Source: Cotesia glomerata (taxonomy: Eukaryota > Arthropoda > Insecta > Hymenoptera > Braconidae). From it: 64,000 nucleotides of DNA. The notes under the pieces are model-generated. The model had not been told where the DNA came from. It saw nothing but the letters and a program-made list of their open reading frames with translations, and ran no database searches. Below are positions 12,039-25,330 of the stretch, piece by piece. The position numbers and the translations under genes are program-made. The stretch is taken from positions 18,845,026 through 18,909,025 of the forward strand of contig NC_058165.1 of NCBI RefSeq assembly GCF_020080835.1. Direction: 5' to 3'. Within the stretch, counting starts at the first letter, position 1. The number at the start of each line of letters is the position of its first letter.

Positions 12039-12319
12039 AAAAATTATGAGCGACCTTTCAAAATTCAAATTTTGAACTGAAATTTTCAGAAACTTATTTT
12101 TTTTTAGTCTATAAAATTATACCGTAACGAGAAAAAAAAATTAAAAAAAAATAAAAATTCGATTTTTGACGATTTTTCAAATTTAAAAAAAATTGGAGCG
12201 ACATCTTGAAAAATTTTTTCTAAGCTGTACTTTGGAGAGAGCTCTTAAAACATCAAAAACTAACATTTTTTCACTCGAGACTAAAAAAAAAAAATAGTCG
12301 GTTTTTTTGCGCCACCTTA
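12039..12319. mobile_element. solo right arm of the hAT-like foldback family, copy D3
   Basis: Matches the right arm of D1 and D2 from ATTATGAGCGACCTTTCAAA to the terminus GCGCCACCTTA, followed by ATATGTAT. The left arm and centre are absent, so the copy is 5' truncated or the product of recombination between arms. Confidence 0.75.
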
Positions 12320-12450
12320 ATATGTATATATGAAAAATATATCAAAAATGCATGTGGGTACTTAAATGAAAGCTCTTGATGAGTGTAACATCAAGATGAG
12401 CTTATATCTTTGAAAATGTCAATAGTTAAAAAAGTACAGTGCAATTTAAC
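12320..12450. repeat. family C right arm
   Basis: Continues the palindrome interrupted by D3: GCATGTGGGTACTTAAATG, GAGTGTAACATCAAGATGAG, then AAGTACAGTGCAATTTAAC, which is the usual outer edge of family C. Confidence 0.75.
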
Positions 12451-13680
12451 TAAATTCATTATTTAACGACGAGTTTTGACCAGATTAGAATTAACTTGAG
12501 GGTTTCTTCCCCAGGGAAGAAACTGATCACTTTAAGTCCAACAAGTTTCTCTATATAGTTTAATATTTGCACAAAATTATTATTACTGTCTCAAAAAATG
12601 AAATTATGTAATTTAAGCAATAATTTTTTTGACAATATAAAAATATTGACCAATAAAAAATCATTATGTCGTTAAAAAAAATATTACATTGGAAGATTGA
12701 GAGAAAAATTGTTGACCGCCGACGAAAATTATTGTGATTATCGTGAAAATAAAATATAAAAAACGAAATAATCTAAATTATCGCATGTCCGAGTTGACGT
12801 GACAAAAATTGACGAATTGTCATTGAGAATAAATTTGAAAACAAAATACTTGGTTGAGTGACATGAAAAAAATAGCCAGTTTAATGGATAAAAAAGTAAA
12901 TACTAAGTTTCATTTATGAAAAATATATTTATGTCGTATGCATAATAAAACTTCAGAATGACACGCATTATTATTACTCTAATATTATGCATAAAATTTG
13001 CATAAGTAATATTTTTGATTTCGGTTTTAAAAAATATGCAAGCAGTGGAATTTTTTTTTTTTTGACAAAAAAAATCTCAACAATGTGGTACCTCTCGAAA
13101 TTATAGGCTCGCGAATTCTTGAGATTTTTATTTTCGGTGTTTTGTTTACTCGGTTAGACTGTCGCTTGCATTGACCGCACATATAATAATTTTGTGATGA
13201 GCTACATCCGGATATGCATTATTGTGTTATTTTTCGAACTCAATTTCCGAATGAATAGAAAACGATCGCGTGTTACCGAGGAATTTATTTAAAAACAAAT
13301 TCCTTAAAATTGCCGAAAAAAATTGTTTTTTCCTTTTTTTAATATATCTTTATGTCCTTTCACTTGGTTGTTGAATTAAAGTTATAAATAACTACACGAA
13401 AATTTATGCAGACAATTATTGTCATTCGATAAAAATATTCTTTATTTGTATACATACAAATTTATTTAAAAAAAAAAATTAAATTTTTTTTTAAATTAGT
13501 AAAATTTTGTAGTGTCTAAAGAACAAATTTTTATTTATTTTATGCTATACATATAAAATAATAATAATAAATAAATTTTTATAATCATTTTTATGAATAT
13601 TTTAACAAATAAGTTCCTCAAAAAAAAAAAAAAAATTTTTTTTTATTTTGTTATTTAATACTTTAAATTTAATTCTTTGG
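12451..13680. other. AT-rich, no gene recognised
   Basis: No repeat family from elsewhere in the window is obvious and no exon-like frame is present. Moderate composition near 13080-13280 only. Confidence 0.45.
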
Positions 13681-14115
<435 letters not shown>

Positions 14116-14211
14116 TAATAATAATAATAACTTTTTTAAAAAATTTAAGCACCTATATTATCAAGAAAATAAAAATAATTTTTTATTTAATGTATAATTT
14201 ATTTTAATTTT

Positions 14212-14766
14212 CATTAATTAAGAAATGACCTTGTATCTCGTAAACTATTAACATTTTTAAAGATATAAGCTCACTCTGACGTTGCACTCATCGAGACCTT
14301 TCATTTGAGTACCCACATCAATTTTTCATATATTTATATATATTATATATATGTATATATGAAAAATATATCAAAAATGCAAGTGGGTACTCAAATGAAA
14401 GCTCTTGATGAGTGTAACATCAAGATGAGCTTATATCTTTAAAATATATGTTATATATATGTATATATAAAAAATATATCAAAATGTCATTTATTATTAA
14501 ATTAAAAAAAAAATTATTTTTAAAAAATTTCATTACAATTGAATTTTATTTTGAAATTTGTTTGTTATAAATTTCTTAAAATTATTAAATGTATACCTAA
14601 TTAATTCTCATTAATTAAGAAATGACCTTGTATCTCGTAAACTATTGACATTTTTAAAGATATAAGCTCATCTCGACATTACATCCATCAAGACCTTTCA
14701 TTTGAGTACCCACATCATTTTGTCATATATTTTATATATTTATATATATTATATATATGTATGTAT
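14212..14766. repeat. family C: one full palindrome and one left arm
   Basis: The first palindrome is 14240-14450. The second copy starts near 14615 (TTAATTAAGAAATGACC) and is cut at the loop by the element at 14767. The segment between them matches 10000-10140 inverted. Confidence 0.8.
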
Positions 14767-15657
14767 TAGGGTGGCGCAAAAAAACCGACTATTTTTTTTT
14801 TGAGTCTCGAGTGAAAAAATGTTAGTTTTTGATGTTTTAAGAGCTCTCTCCAAAGGACAGCTTAAAAAAAAATTTTTAAGATGTCGCTCCAAATTTTTTA
14901 AAAATTTAAAAATCGTCAAAAATCGAATTTTTTTTAATTTTTTTTTCTCGTTACGGTATAATTTTATAGACTACAAAAAATAAGTTTCTGAAAATTTCAG
15001 TTCAAAATTTGAATTTTGAAAGGTCGCTCATAATTTTTTTCAATTTATTAGTGCATTAGTTTAGATTTTTTCGAGCGACATTTTACTATTCAAATTAAAA
15101 TTCCATGCATTTTTTTTTTTTTATTTAGTACAATAGTCGATAAAAATACATCACGAGATGAACTAAAAATCAAGCACAACATAGAAAATATAATTTTTTT
15201 TTAATTTAATAATTTTATTTAATCAACTGCCAGGCGTGGGTTCGAACCCCAAGCTGGTCTTAGAAACAAGCTTGGTTGAGATTTGACCTTGCCGCGTAGG
15301 TTAAGATTTTTTCAAACCAAAAAGACCCCAACGTACCACTCCCAACACTTAAAGTCGGCGATATGACTAATTGAAGAAAAAAAAAAAAAAATTATGAGCG
15401 ACCTTTCAAAATTTAAATTTTGAACTGAAACTTTCAGAAACTTATTTTTTTTGGTCTATAAAATTATACCGTAACGAGAAAAAAAAAAAAAAAAAATTCG
15501 ATTTTTGACGATTTTTGAAATTATAAAAAATTTCGAGTGACCTCTTAAAAATTTTTTTTTAAGCTATCCTTTGGTGAGGGTTCTTAAAACATCAAAAACT
15601 AACATTTTTTCACTCGAGGCTTAAAAAAAAAATAGTCGGTTTTTTTGCGCCACCCTA
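14767..15657. mobile_element. hAT-like foldback element, copy D2
   Basis: An 891-bp sister of D1 with ends TAGGGTGGCGC and GCGCCACCCTA. The flanks GTATGTAT (14759-14766) and ATATGTAT (15658-15665) match at 7 of 8 positions, as expected for an aged hAT target duplication. The centre (15215-15300) contains GGGTTCGAACCCC, a pol III B-box-like phrase, but no A box or cloverleaf. There is no coding capacity. As in D1, the host site is the loop of a family C palindrome. Confidence 0.8.
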
Positions 15658-15668
15658 ATATGTATACA

Positions 15669-15760
<92 letters not shown>

Positions 15761-15890
15761 GAAAAATATATCAAAAATGCATGTGGGTACTTAAATGAAA
15801 GCTCTTGATGAGTATAACATCAGGATGAGCTTATATCTTAAAAACCATCAATATTCAAGAAATTACACTGCAATTTAAAAAAATTCATTG
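15658..15890. repeat. family C right arm with an (AT)n tract
   Basis: An uninterrupted AT dinucleotide run of about 80 bases (15670-15752) occupies the palindrome loop, followed by the right arm to CAAGAAATTACACTGCAAT. Confidence 0.8.
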
Positions 15891-16762
15891 TTTAACTCAA
15901 ATTGACAGTTGACCAAATAGTAACTTCAAATGGCAATCAAGATCCAAAAGCGACGGATAATTATATACACTAGTCCACTAGTGCAATAGACAACCCGCGG
16001 TCTGAGGGCAGATGTCCTCATAAATAGCATTTGATTGGCAACAACTACTTTGTTAACTTGTAATGACCACCAACAGAAGGCAGAAAGCTAGAAGCTAGAA
16101 TAATCCACACGCGACATAACGTTTCTCGGAAATGGATCGCAATACCGTGAAACCATAAAACCGAGTCCCAATATTGACAATGTGACAATCCGCGAGTTGA
16201 TACTATCATCGCGCATTGAAAACACACGGTCAAGGTATATACATACAATGTAACACAAAACATATCATATTGTTGGGAAATTCAACCACTGTTACTATTT
16301 TATCACGTGCTTCCGCCAGCAAACTCCATATAATATAATATCGAGACCGCTCTTTAGCTTCTCTGTTTTCTCTACTCCAGTTGTTTCTAGTCGTAGCGAA
16401 CATTGTGGACAGAGTACAACTGCAATAAGAGTTTACTCCTCGTAGTCTGCTTCAGTATACTTTTCTCCGGATTATATAGCTCAGTTAACGTTTAACTGCC
16501 CCTTGACAGTCGCAAGCACAGCTTGTCTTTCGCCATCGCTCTTGTACTTATTCCTGACACCTAAGGTCGTCATAGTAACTGCTAGGATCACTAGAATTGA
16601 TTAATTTCTCTGTCCTTGGCTATTTACACACATCCTGCATCCAATTCCATATCTCCAACAGCTTGAGTGTTATTGCCACCAGGATTTAACGATTCAACGT
16701 TGTTGTGCTCAGATTTATTAACCCTAAACCTAAAATTCAGAAGTTTTATATGCTGATGTAAA
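15891..16762. other. apparently unique region, no gene supported
   Basis: Balanced composition from 15900 to 16740. A 72-codon minus-strand frame at 16045-16263 has no recognisable domain or splice context. It is probably intronic or intergenic. Confidence 0.4.
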
Positions 16763-17200
16763 TTAGTAATCATTTATTAAAGCCCATTGCCACCCAGATA
16801 TTTAGTATTTAACAAATGATTTATTGCTTCGCAATAAATCGTTTCTTGGTTAAACAAATTAATTTTTTAACTAATTTTACCGTATAACCTAACTTTTAAC
16901 TCAAAATAAATCAAAATAATTAAAATAAATAATTTTAAGTAAAAATATAAGATATAAAGAAAATAATCTCATTCAATTACCATTTTTTATTTGAGACATT
17001 TGGAAAATTTTTAATTAAACAACTTTTTAACATATCAATAATAGACTAAGAGAACAAATTTAAACTAAACTCAACTGAGAAATTACATAGAAGCCTTTTG
17101 GGAGGATGTGTGTTTTCAAAGGGAAGATAAATCTCCCAAAATCGAGCTCAATAAAATAATCCGAGTCAGTTAATAGGTTATGTATGACATTGGAATTAAA

Positions 17201-17219
17201 GCATCGCCATCTAGCGGCA
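17201..17219 (-). promoter_or_regulatory. CTCF-like site, second type (copy 1)
   Basis: Minus-strand CCGCTAGATGGCGA matches 12 of 14 positions of the CTCF consensus CCASYAGRKGGCRS. The same site occurs in all four composite copies, at 22781-22797, 40559-40576 and 51313-51330. Binding is inferred, not shown. Confidence 0.4.
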
Positions 17220-19123
17220 ATACTTACCAAACAAATATTTAGTAACTACTGCTAAATATTATTTGGTGGAAACAAATATTTATTTTGATATAATAAGGCT
17301 TTGTTTATATTAATATAATTTATTTAGAATAAAAAAATAATTTATTCAACTGTAACAAATAATATTGATGGGTAAAAAATATATTTTTCTCCCAAATAAA
17401 TGACTAAAAATTTTATTTCTAAATCAGTTTATTACTCCGTACTAAATCCTTCTATCAGTGCAGAAATTTTTAAATAATTGGTTCAAATTTTCAATATTAC
17501 AGCAAAAATATTGGGCTTATAAATTTTTTAAACAAACATTGTTCAATACTTAATTTTATAAAAAAAATGTTATGATTTTTTAAAAAAACTAAAATTTTCA
17601 GTGTAATTCCAAAATTAAGATTCTTAATGAAAGGTTGAAATTTTTTTGTAATAATTATAAGTGTTACTTTTAAAATTATGATGAAATTATTGATACTAAG
17701 AAAATAACAGACATTTTTTTTATAAAATTAAATTTTCACTTTTTGTTTAAAAAAATATTCTATAGAATCAATATTTTAGTAATAATATCAAAAATTCGTT
17801 ATTTTGATATAATACGGCTTTGTTTACATTAATATAATTTATTTAGAATAAATAAATAATTTATCAAACTGTAACAAATAATATTGATAGGTAAAAAGAT
17901 TTTTTTCTCCCAAATGAATGACTAAAAATTTTGTAACTAAATCAGTTTAGTACTTCGTACCAAATTCTATTGTCAGTGTATTTATTAAAAATTTCTATGA
18001 GTGTCCTGGAGATAATTGTTTAAATGACAATTTTTTGTAGAAAAAATTCACCAGATTTAACTTAATATCCATATATAAAAATTTTACAAATATTAGTTTC
18101 TAAAAATTCCGCTAGGCGGCGCATGGTCGCTGAATTTTCTCACCAGAAGAGAGTTAGTTTTTTTAAATTAAGTTTTAAAATAAATTTAATTGTTTTAGAA
18201 GCTTTTTCTGATACTTCTTATAATTTTTCATATATTTTTGTGATATATATATAATTATTTAAATTTAAAAAAATAAACAAATTAATTAAAATTATTTTTT
18301 GTCTCAAATAAATGACTAAAAATGTTGTTACTAAATCAGTTTATTACTCCGTACTAAATTCTTCAAGTGTATTAATTAAAAATTTCTTTGAAGTAATGGA
18401 ACCAAATTTTCAAATGACAAATCTATATTATCAAGAGAATAAGTAAAATTTAGTAGCCACTCTATTTATATGATAAAAAGGGTTTTTATGATTAAATTTA
18501 GAATCTTTGGAAAGGTCTTAACCTGAAGTTGTGCCTTTTCAATCTTTCATTTCCTTTTCTAAAGTCGTTTATTTATTATGATAAGTTTTCGAAGTAGTTA
18601 TAAATAGATTAGAATTTAGCGATAAACAAAATTTGTTTATTTATTTATTTTGTTTTGTACACGTCAATGTGGTTATATGTCAAAAATTAATTAATATAAT
18701 TAAGAGACTAAGAAAAATTTAGTTTTGGGTATATCTTTATCGTAAATTCGGTTTGATATTTTTTACCGATAGTTATTTATCATTTAAATAATTGAGAGAG
18801 AAAGGAAAATTTTGTGACGAGCATATTATGATTTTTAAAGGAATTTTTATAGTTTAATTTGGTATCATCAGAAAGAAAGAGATAACAATTAGTGCCTAGG
18901 TTTTATATATTTTTCACGTCAATTTTTTATTTAAAGTTTTTCGAGGAGTTTTTAATAGTTTTTTGGTTCTATAAATTTGTTCGGTCACATTTGTCCATTA
19001 AATTATTTGTAATTTCCTGTGATAGCACTATTATTTTTAAAATTTATTTAAAAAGTCCCCAAACTATGAGTGTGATTATAAAAAAATCGTTAACGTTTTC
19101 TTATTCATAAATTTCAAATCGCT

Positions 19124-19152
19124 GGAGTCATGTAGCGACTGCTGGTTGCTAG
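19124..19152 (+). other. terminal hairpin with CTAG end (decayed arm)
   Basis: GGAGTCAT, GTA, GCGACTGC, then TGGTTG and CTAG followed by T. The left arm carries mutations that break pairing; the sister at 42481-42509 is intact. Confidence 0.6.
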
Positions 19153-20220
19153 TTTTGATATTAATTTTTTAATAAATGATAAATTAACTAATAAAAATCT
19201 TGTGTATCTTATTTTCAATTTTGACTCCATTAAAAAGTCACAAAATATTAATTAGTAAAAAAAATTAATTTTTTAATTAATTATTTTAGAACTTTAGTTA
19301 TTATTTTTATTTTTGAACTTCTATAAATAAAAATTACATTAAAAAAAAGTCTTTTTTTCTTTTTTCTTTAAAATATTTTTTAAATAAAATAAAATCAAAA
19401 TTTTTTCACTATTAATAAATTTGAAAAAAAAAATTTTTTATTAAAAAAAACTATTTTTAAGTTATATCATGATTTTATTAGAAAAAATCTTTATCTAAAA
19501 AAATTTTTTTTTTGTTAAAAAAAAATTATTTTAAAATAATTTTCTTGATAATTTTTTTTAATTATTTTTTTACAAAAAAAAATTAATTTTGACTTCAAAT
19601 TTATTAATTTTTTTAAGGAACAAAATTTTGAAGTCAAAATTAATTTTTTTTTTGTAAAAAAAAAATTTTTTTAATAATTTTTTTTATTAAAAAAAACTAT
19701 TTTTATATTTTATCATGATTTATTTGAAAAAAATTTTTGTTTCAAAAAATGTTTTTTAACAAAAAAAATTTTTTTTTAATAATTTTCTTGATAAATTTTT
19801 TTAATAAAAAAATTTTTTTCACAAAAAAAAATTAATTTTGACTTCAAATTTATGGATTTTTTTAAGGAACAAAATTCTGTTATTTATCATTTAAATAATT
19901 GAGAAAGAAAGGAAAATTTTGTGACGAGCATATTATTATTTTTAAAGGAATTTTCATAGTTTAATTTGGTATCATCAGAAAGAAAGAGATAACAATTAGT
20001 GCCTAGGTTTTATATATTTTTCACGTCAATTTTTTATTTAAACTTTTTCGAGGAGTTTTTAATAATTTTTTGATTCTATAAATTTGTGGTCACATTTGTC
20101 TATTAAATTATTTGTAATTGATCCTGTGATAGCACTATTATAATTAAAATTTATTTGAAAATTCCCCAAACTATTAATGTGATCAATCATTAAAGTTTTC
20201 TTGTTCACAATTCGCAAATT

Positions 20221-20252
20221 GCTGCAGTCGCGTAGCGACTGCAGCTTACTAG
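20221..20252 (+). other. terminal hairpin with CTAG end
   Basis: Arms GCTGCAGTCGC (20221-20231) and GCGACTGCAGC (20235-20245) with loop GTA, then TTA and CTAG, followed by T. The stem is a perfect 11 bp. Confidence 0.75.
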
Positions 20253-21088
20253 TTATGTAAACATACAATAAATGTTCGGACAAATCATAAAATTTTAGAA
20301 CTGTAATGCATTTAAGAGATTAAAAATCCAAAAAGCGGTCACTGATATCTTCTTTAGCTAACTCGGATAAAATTTACGAGCGAGCGTAAACTATATTGAG
20401 TGGACAGGTGTTTCTTTGGAGAAAGACTATTTAGAGTCTGGCCTCACACTCCCGGTAATTTTTGGTACCGCATTATATCGAGAGGTACCAGCAGCACACC
20501 AGCAAAGTGCCGAACAATGGACTCGAGAGGATGCTAGTAACTAGAAAGCAGACCGGTATAAAACGTGTATCCTGACTCGTATATGGAGACAGGCGTGAAG
20601 GGTGAGCTCGAAGGTGGTGTGGAGCTATGTCGATAAAGTTAGAACCCGCACCGGTGAACGATATGCAGCAGGGGCCGCGTAATGACAACGCACCGCGTCG
20701 TAAACGCGTTTATGTCCAGAGTTGCATTACAGTAATACCTGCCAGCACCCAATGGAAATCCAGAGCTTCCTATACTCTCTGTTACACTGTCGCTCATTTA
20801 CGACCATAAGCGTTTTGCTCCCATAATATGCTCATGCACTTATTCCCACTCTCTCGAGCTCTTTCTTCGTTTCATTTTTCGGGGACTAATAAATACGGAT
20901 CATAAAAGTACCACGGGTACTTTTAAATATTTTTTAAGGATAAAGACCACCTTAACATTAACATTAAATAATACTTGATCTATAATTACACTTTACCGAC
21001 CAGTTTATATTATTTTATGGTTTTAACGGTGTAATGACTTGATTTTGGAGCTGCTGGTGGATCAATTTTTACGGTATTTGATAAACAG
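20253..21088. other. unique spacer between two inverted composite elements
   Basis: Balanced composition with CpG. Overlapping frames of 60-74 codons on both strands (for example 20473-20688 minus, 20627-20809 plus) have no recognisable features. It is bounded on both sides by inward-facing hairpin/CTAG termini. Confidence 0.5.
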
Positions 21089-23245
21089 CTAGCAAGCTAC
21101 AGTCGCTACGCGACTGCAGCGATTTACGGATTGTAAATAAGAAAATTTTAATGATTGATCACAATAATAGTTTAAGGAATTTTTAAATAAATTTTAATAA
21201 TAATAGTACTATCACAGGATCAATTACAAATAATTTAATAGACAAATGTGACCGAACAAATTTATAAAACCAAAAAACTATTAAAAACTCCTCGAAAAAC
21301 TTTAAATAAAAAGTTGACGTGAAAAATATATAAAACCTAGGCACTAATTGTTATCTCTTTCTTTCTGATGATACCAAATTAAACTATAAAAATTCCTTTA
21401 AAAATAATAATATGCTGGTCACAAAATTTTCCTTTCTCTCTCAATTATTTAAATCATAAATAACAAAATTTTGTTCCTTAAAAAAGTCAATAAATTTGAA
21501 GTCAAAATTAATTTTTTTTTGTGAAAAAAAATTTTTTCATTAAAAAAATTTATCAAGAAAATTATTAAAAAAAATTTTTGAAACAAAAATTTTTTTCGAA
21601 TAAATCATGATAAAACATAAAAATAGTTTTTTTTTAATAAAAAAATTTATGAAAATAATTTTTTTTTACAAAAAAAAATTAATTTTGACTTTAAAATTTT
21701 GTTCCTTAAAAAAATTTTAAATATATATTTAAATTTAAATATTTACATATATATCACAAAAATGTATGTAAACTGATAATAAACATCAGAAAAAGTTTCT
21801 AAAACAATTACACTTATTTTAAAACTTAATTTAAAAAAACTAACTCTCTTATAGTGAGAAAATTCAGCGACCATGCGCCACCTAGCGGAATTTTTACGAA
21901 CTAATATTTGTTAAATTTTTATATATGGATATTAAGTTAAATCTGGTGAATTTTTTCTATAAAAAATTGTCATTTAAACAATTCTTTCCAGGACACTCAG
22001 AGAAATTTTTAATAAATACACTGATAATAGAATTTGGTACGAAGTACTAAACTGATTTAGTTACAAAATTTTTAGTCATTCATTTAAGAGAAAAAAATAT
22101 TTTTTACCTATCAATATTATTTGTTACAGTTTAATAAATAATTTTTTTATTCTGAATAACTTATATTAATATAAACAAAGCCTTATTATATCAAAATAAC
22201 GAATTTTTGATATTATGACTAAAATATTGATTCTATACAAAATTTTTTAAAACAAAAGTTGAAAATTTAATTTTATAAAAAAAATGTCTGTTATTCTCTT
22301 AGTATCAATAATTTCATCATAATTTTAAAAGTAAGACTTATAATTATTACAAAAAAATTTCAACCTTTCATTAAGAATCTTAATTTTGGAATTACACTGA
22401 AAATTTTAGTTTTTTTAAAAAATCATAACATTTTTTTTATAAAATTAAGTATTGAACAATGTTTGTTTAAAAAATTTATAAGCCCAATATTTTTGCTGTA
22501 ATATTGAAAATTTGAACCAATTATTTAAAAATTTCTGCACTGATAGAAGGATTTAGTACGGAGTAATAAACTGATTTAGTAATAAAATTTTTAGTCATTT
22601 ATTTGGGAGAAAAATATATTTTTTACCCATCAATATTATTTGTTACAGTTGAATAAATTATTTTTTTATTCTAAATAAATTATATTAATATAAACAAAGC
22701 CTTATTATATCAAAATAAATATTTGTTTCCACCAAATAATATTTAGAAGTAGTTACTAAATATTTGTTTGGTAAGTATTGCCGCTAGATGGCGATGCTTT
22801 AATTCCAATGTCTGACATAACCTATTAACTGACTTAATTTTATTGAGCTCGATTTTGGGAGATTTATCTTCCCTTTGAAAACACACATCCTCCCAAAAGG
22901 CTTATATGTAATTTCTCAGTGGAGTTTAGTTTAAATTTGTTCAATTAGTCTATTATTGATATGTTAAAAAGTTGTTTAATTAAAAATTTTCTAAATGTCT
23001 CAAATAAAAAATGATAATTGAATGAGATTATTTTCTTTATATCTTATATTTTTACTTAAAATTATTTATTTTAATTATTTTGATTAATTTCGAGTTAAAA
23101 GTTAGGTTATACGGTAAAATTAGTTAAAAAATGAATTTGTTTAACAAATAAACGATTTATTGCGAAGCAATAAATCATTTGTTAAATACTAAATATTTAT
23201 TTGGTTGCAATGGGCTTAAATAAATGATTTAGTATCTATTAACTA
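21089..23245 (-). mobile_element. composite Helitron-like element, copy 2 (single tail)
   Basis: The reverse-strand counterpart of copy 1. CTAG lies at 21089-21092, hairpin CAGTCGC/GCGACTG at 21100-21116, and the tail runs to about 21470. Then come a shortened AT foldback block, the core GCGCCACCT at 21875, part A with CCGCTAGATGGCG at 22781, and the GCAATAAATC hairpin near 23160. Part C and the second tail are missing, giving about 2.2 kb against 3.5 kb in copy 1. Confidence 0.6.
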
Positions 23246-24130
23246 ATTTTGAAAAAAAAGCTTTCTAGTTCAAAATTATGTGTATGTGGATCGAAAGAGG
23301 GAGCGGGAGGATATAAACCTGATATTCAGCGTTTATGGGACATAACCCGCGACACCAGCCGCTCGTCTAGATTATTTTAGGTTGATCAATTTGATAACCA
23401 CGTTGTTACGACTCTCATGATCATCTCTGGTCTTTTGTTGTCCTATTTTGCTGTTAAATTAGTTACAACTTAGCTTTTCAGTGATTACAATTGTTTTAAT
23501 GTTCTTCAATGTTCATAATAATTTTTTTCACCAAGTTTTAAATTTCATTTCATAAAATTACTCTATCTTCAAGTAAAGTTTTTTACAACTTCACTTTTTA
23601 GAATTCCCATCGACTTTTAAGGATAATGCATAAAAGAGAACTGCATTTATGCCTTTATGAGCGAGAAATTATGAGTAACTTTATGTCAGAAGGCTTCTGG
23701 TCTTCAGACTCTGGATTCATCATTTGTAAAGAAGATTTTTAAAATATTACGAGCACAATGGGCAGTAAAGACGATAGACACTTATTTTTCCACCCTTTTA
23801 ACTGGTTACTTCCGCGTTATTTAACTTTCGATGTAATTCTAAATTTTAACGGCGATATTTTGCTACTTTACAATTTCATATTACTGAGAAAAAATCAGTG
23901 TAATATCTATGCGTGGCTAAGAAATAAACCTCCCGGTCGTTACTTCGGAATTACAGTTTTGACTATAAAACCTCGTAAATTACGCTTTAGATTGCATTGT
24001 TATGTTTATTTTAGTTTAATGCCGACATTACTATTTGATGTACAGGTCATCAAAAATTTCTACGTATTAATATATGATTTTTTACATACTAAGTTCACTA
24101 TATCTGACTTAATATCCATATTTGAAATTT
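23246..24130. other. apparently unique region
   Basis: Balanced composition at 23270-23480, AT-rich otherwise. It contains the long open frame described separately and no recognised repeat. Confidence 0.4.
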
Positions 24131-24162
24131 TTATAAAAATTAGATCTAAAAAATTCCGCTAG
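23758..24162 (+). CDS. open frame of 134 codons, unknown, possibly chance
   Basis: Starts at an ATG (AGCACAATGGGC context) and reads MGSKDDRHLFFHPFNWLLPR, then hydrophobic and basic stretches (for example LLLYNFILL, GRYFGITVLTIKPRKLRFRL). The last third (from about 24060) enters AT repeat sequence and the frame ends inside an AGGCGGCGC core unit, so the C-terminus is repeat-derived. No domain, signal peptide or splice signal is convincing. A rough estimate from the local stop density makes a frame this long uncommon but not excluded in 64 kb. It could be a gene remnant. Confidence 0.18.
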   Translation: MGSKDDRHLFFHPFNWLLPRYLTFDVILNFNGDILLLYNFILLRKNQCNIYAWLRNKPPGRYFGITVLTIKPRKLRFRLHCYVYFSLMPTLLFDVQVIKNFYVLIYDFLHTKFTISDLISIFEIFIKIRSKKFR

Positions 24163-25330
24163 GCGGCGCATTGTCGCTAATTTTTCTCACTACTAGTAAA
24201 ATTGTTTTTATTTTATCAAGTTTTGAAATATAAAAAATTATTTTGACTGTTTTAAAAAGTTTTATCTGGCATTTCTTTATAGTTTAATTAATTTTTGTTA
24301 CCTAAAAAATTCCTACATATTAATATATGATTTTTTACATACGAAATTCGCTATATAACTCCATATCTGACTTAATATTCAAATCTAAATTTTTTAGAAA
24401 AATTAGTTCCAAAAAATTCCGCTCGGTGGCGCATGGTCGGTGAATTTTCTCACTAGCAGAGAGTTAACTTTTATAAATTAAGTAATACAATAGAAATAAT
24501 TTTTTTTTAAGCTTCCTTTGATATTTATTATTAGTTTTTATACCTTTTTTTATCAATATACATTTTTTATATACAAACTTTGCCATATTCGGGTACTTTA
24601 AACCATATATGTCTTAAAGCCCATTTATAAAATTTTTATAAAAATTAGTTCCAAAAAATTCCGTTAGGTGGCGCATGGTCGCTAAAATTTCTCACTATAA
24701 GAGAGTTAGTTTTTTAAATTTCAGTTTTAAAATAAAAATAATTTTTATAAAAGCTTATTCTAATATTTATTATTAGTTTCATTTATTTTTGTTCAATATA
24801 TATTAATATATACATTTTTTATACACAAAATTTGCAATATTCGGATATTTAAAGCCATATATGTCTTAAAGTCCATTGATAAAATTTTTGTAAAAATTAG
24901 TTCTAAAAAATTCCACTAGGCAGTGCATGATCGCTGAATTTTCTCACTAACAGACAATTCATTTTTAAAAATTAAGAAATAAAATGAAAATAATTTGTTT
25001 AGAAGCTTCTTCAGATATTTATTATAAGGTTTCATATATTTTTGTTATATATATGTAAATATATAAATTTATAAAAATAAATTAATTTATTAAAAGCGAA
25101 TAAATTATTTTATTAGTGTGTTAAAAAAATTTTTTAAAGGTTTAAAATTAAAAATATAATTTTTAAAAAGTTAGTTAAGAATTTTTCCGCTAGATGGTCT
25201 GTTATTCTCGCATTTACAATTTTAAAATCTGAGTATATAAATCATCTGACTCAATATTCATATATAAAATTTTTCTTAAAAATTAGTTTTCAAAAATTCC
25301 GCTAGGCGGCGCATGGTCGCCACATTTTCT
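24131..25330 (+). repeat. array 2 of the AGGTGGCGC-core repeat (5 cores)
   Basis: Cores at 24161 (AGGCGGCGC), 24424 (CGGTGGCGC), 24666 (AGGTGGCGC), 24918 (AGGCAGTGC, decayed) and 25304 (AGGCGGCGC), spaced about 240-390 bases. The context is TTCCGCTAGGCGGCGCATGG, then TCGCTGAATTTTCTCACTA. Two more degenerate relatives, CCGCTAGATGG, occur near 25190 and 25586 with a CTCGCATT tail. Flanks resemble part A of the composite elements rather than array 1. Confidence 0.8.

Larger units (their letters stand above)
16763..20252 (+). mobile_element. composite Helitron-like element, copy 1 (two 3' tails)
   Basis: One of four copies of a long non-coding element. Part A (16763-18450) begins near TCATTTATTAAAGCCCATTG. 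It contains the hairpin arms GATTTATTGC/GCAATAAATC, a CGCCATCTAGCGG site at 17205, a repeated TTTAGTAC/GTACTAAA segment, and an AGGCGGCGC core at 18114. Part B ends with a tail from about 18772 to hairpin 19124-19142 and CTAG at 19149-19152. Part C is AT foldback sequence ending in a second copy of the same tail (19872-20252), hairpin 20221-20245 and CTAG followed by T. A 3' hairpin 6-7 nt before CTAG is a Helitron terminus. The 5' TC end at A/TCATTTATT is only a candidate. No Rep/helicase coding remains. Confidence 0.6.

Noticed and set aside
15215..15300. tRNA or SINE in the centre of element D2 (GGGTTCGAACCCC)
   Set aside because: The T stem is imperfect and no A box or cloverleaf partner is found. 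The D1 copy has GGTTCAAACCC in inverted context. Kept only as a B-box-like phrase in the element entry.
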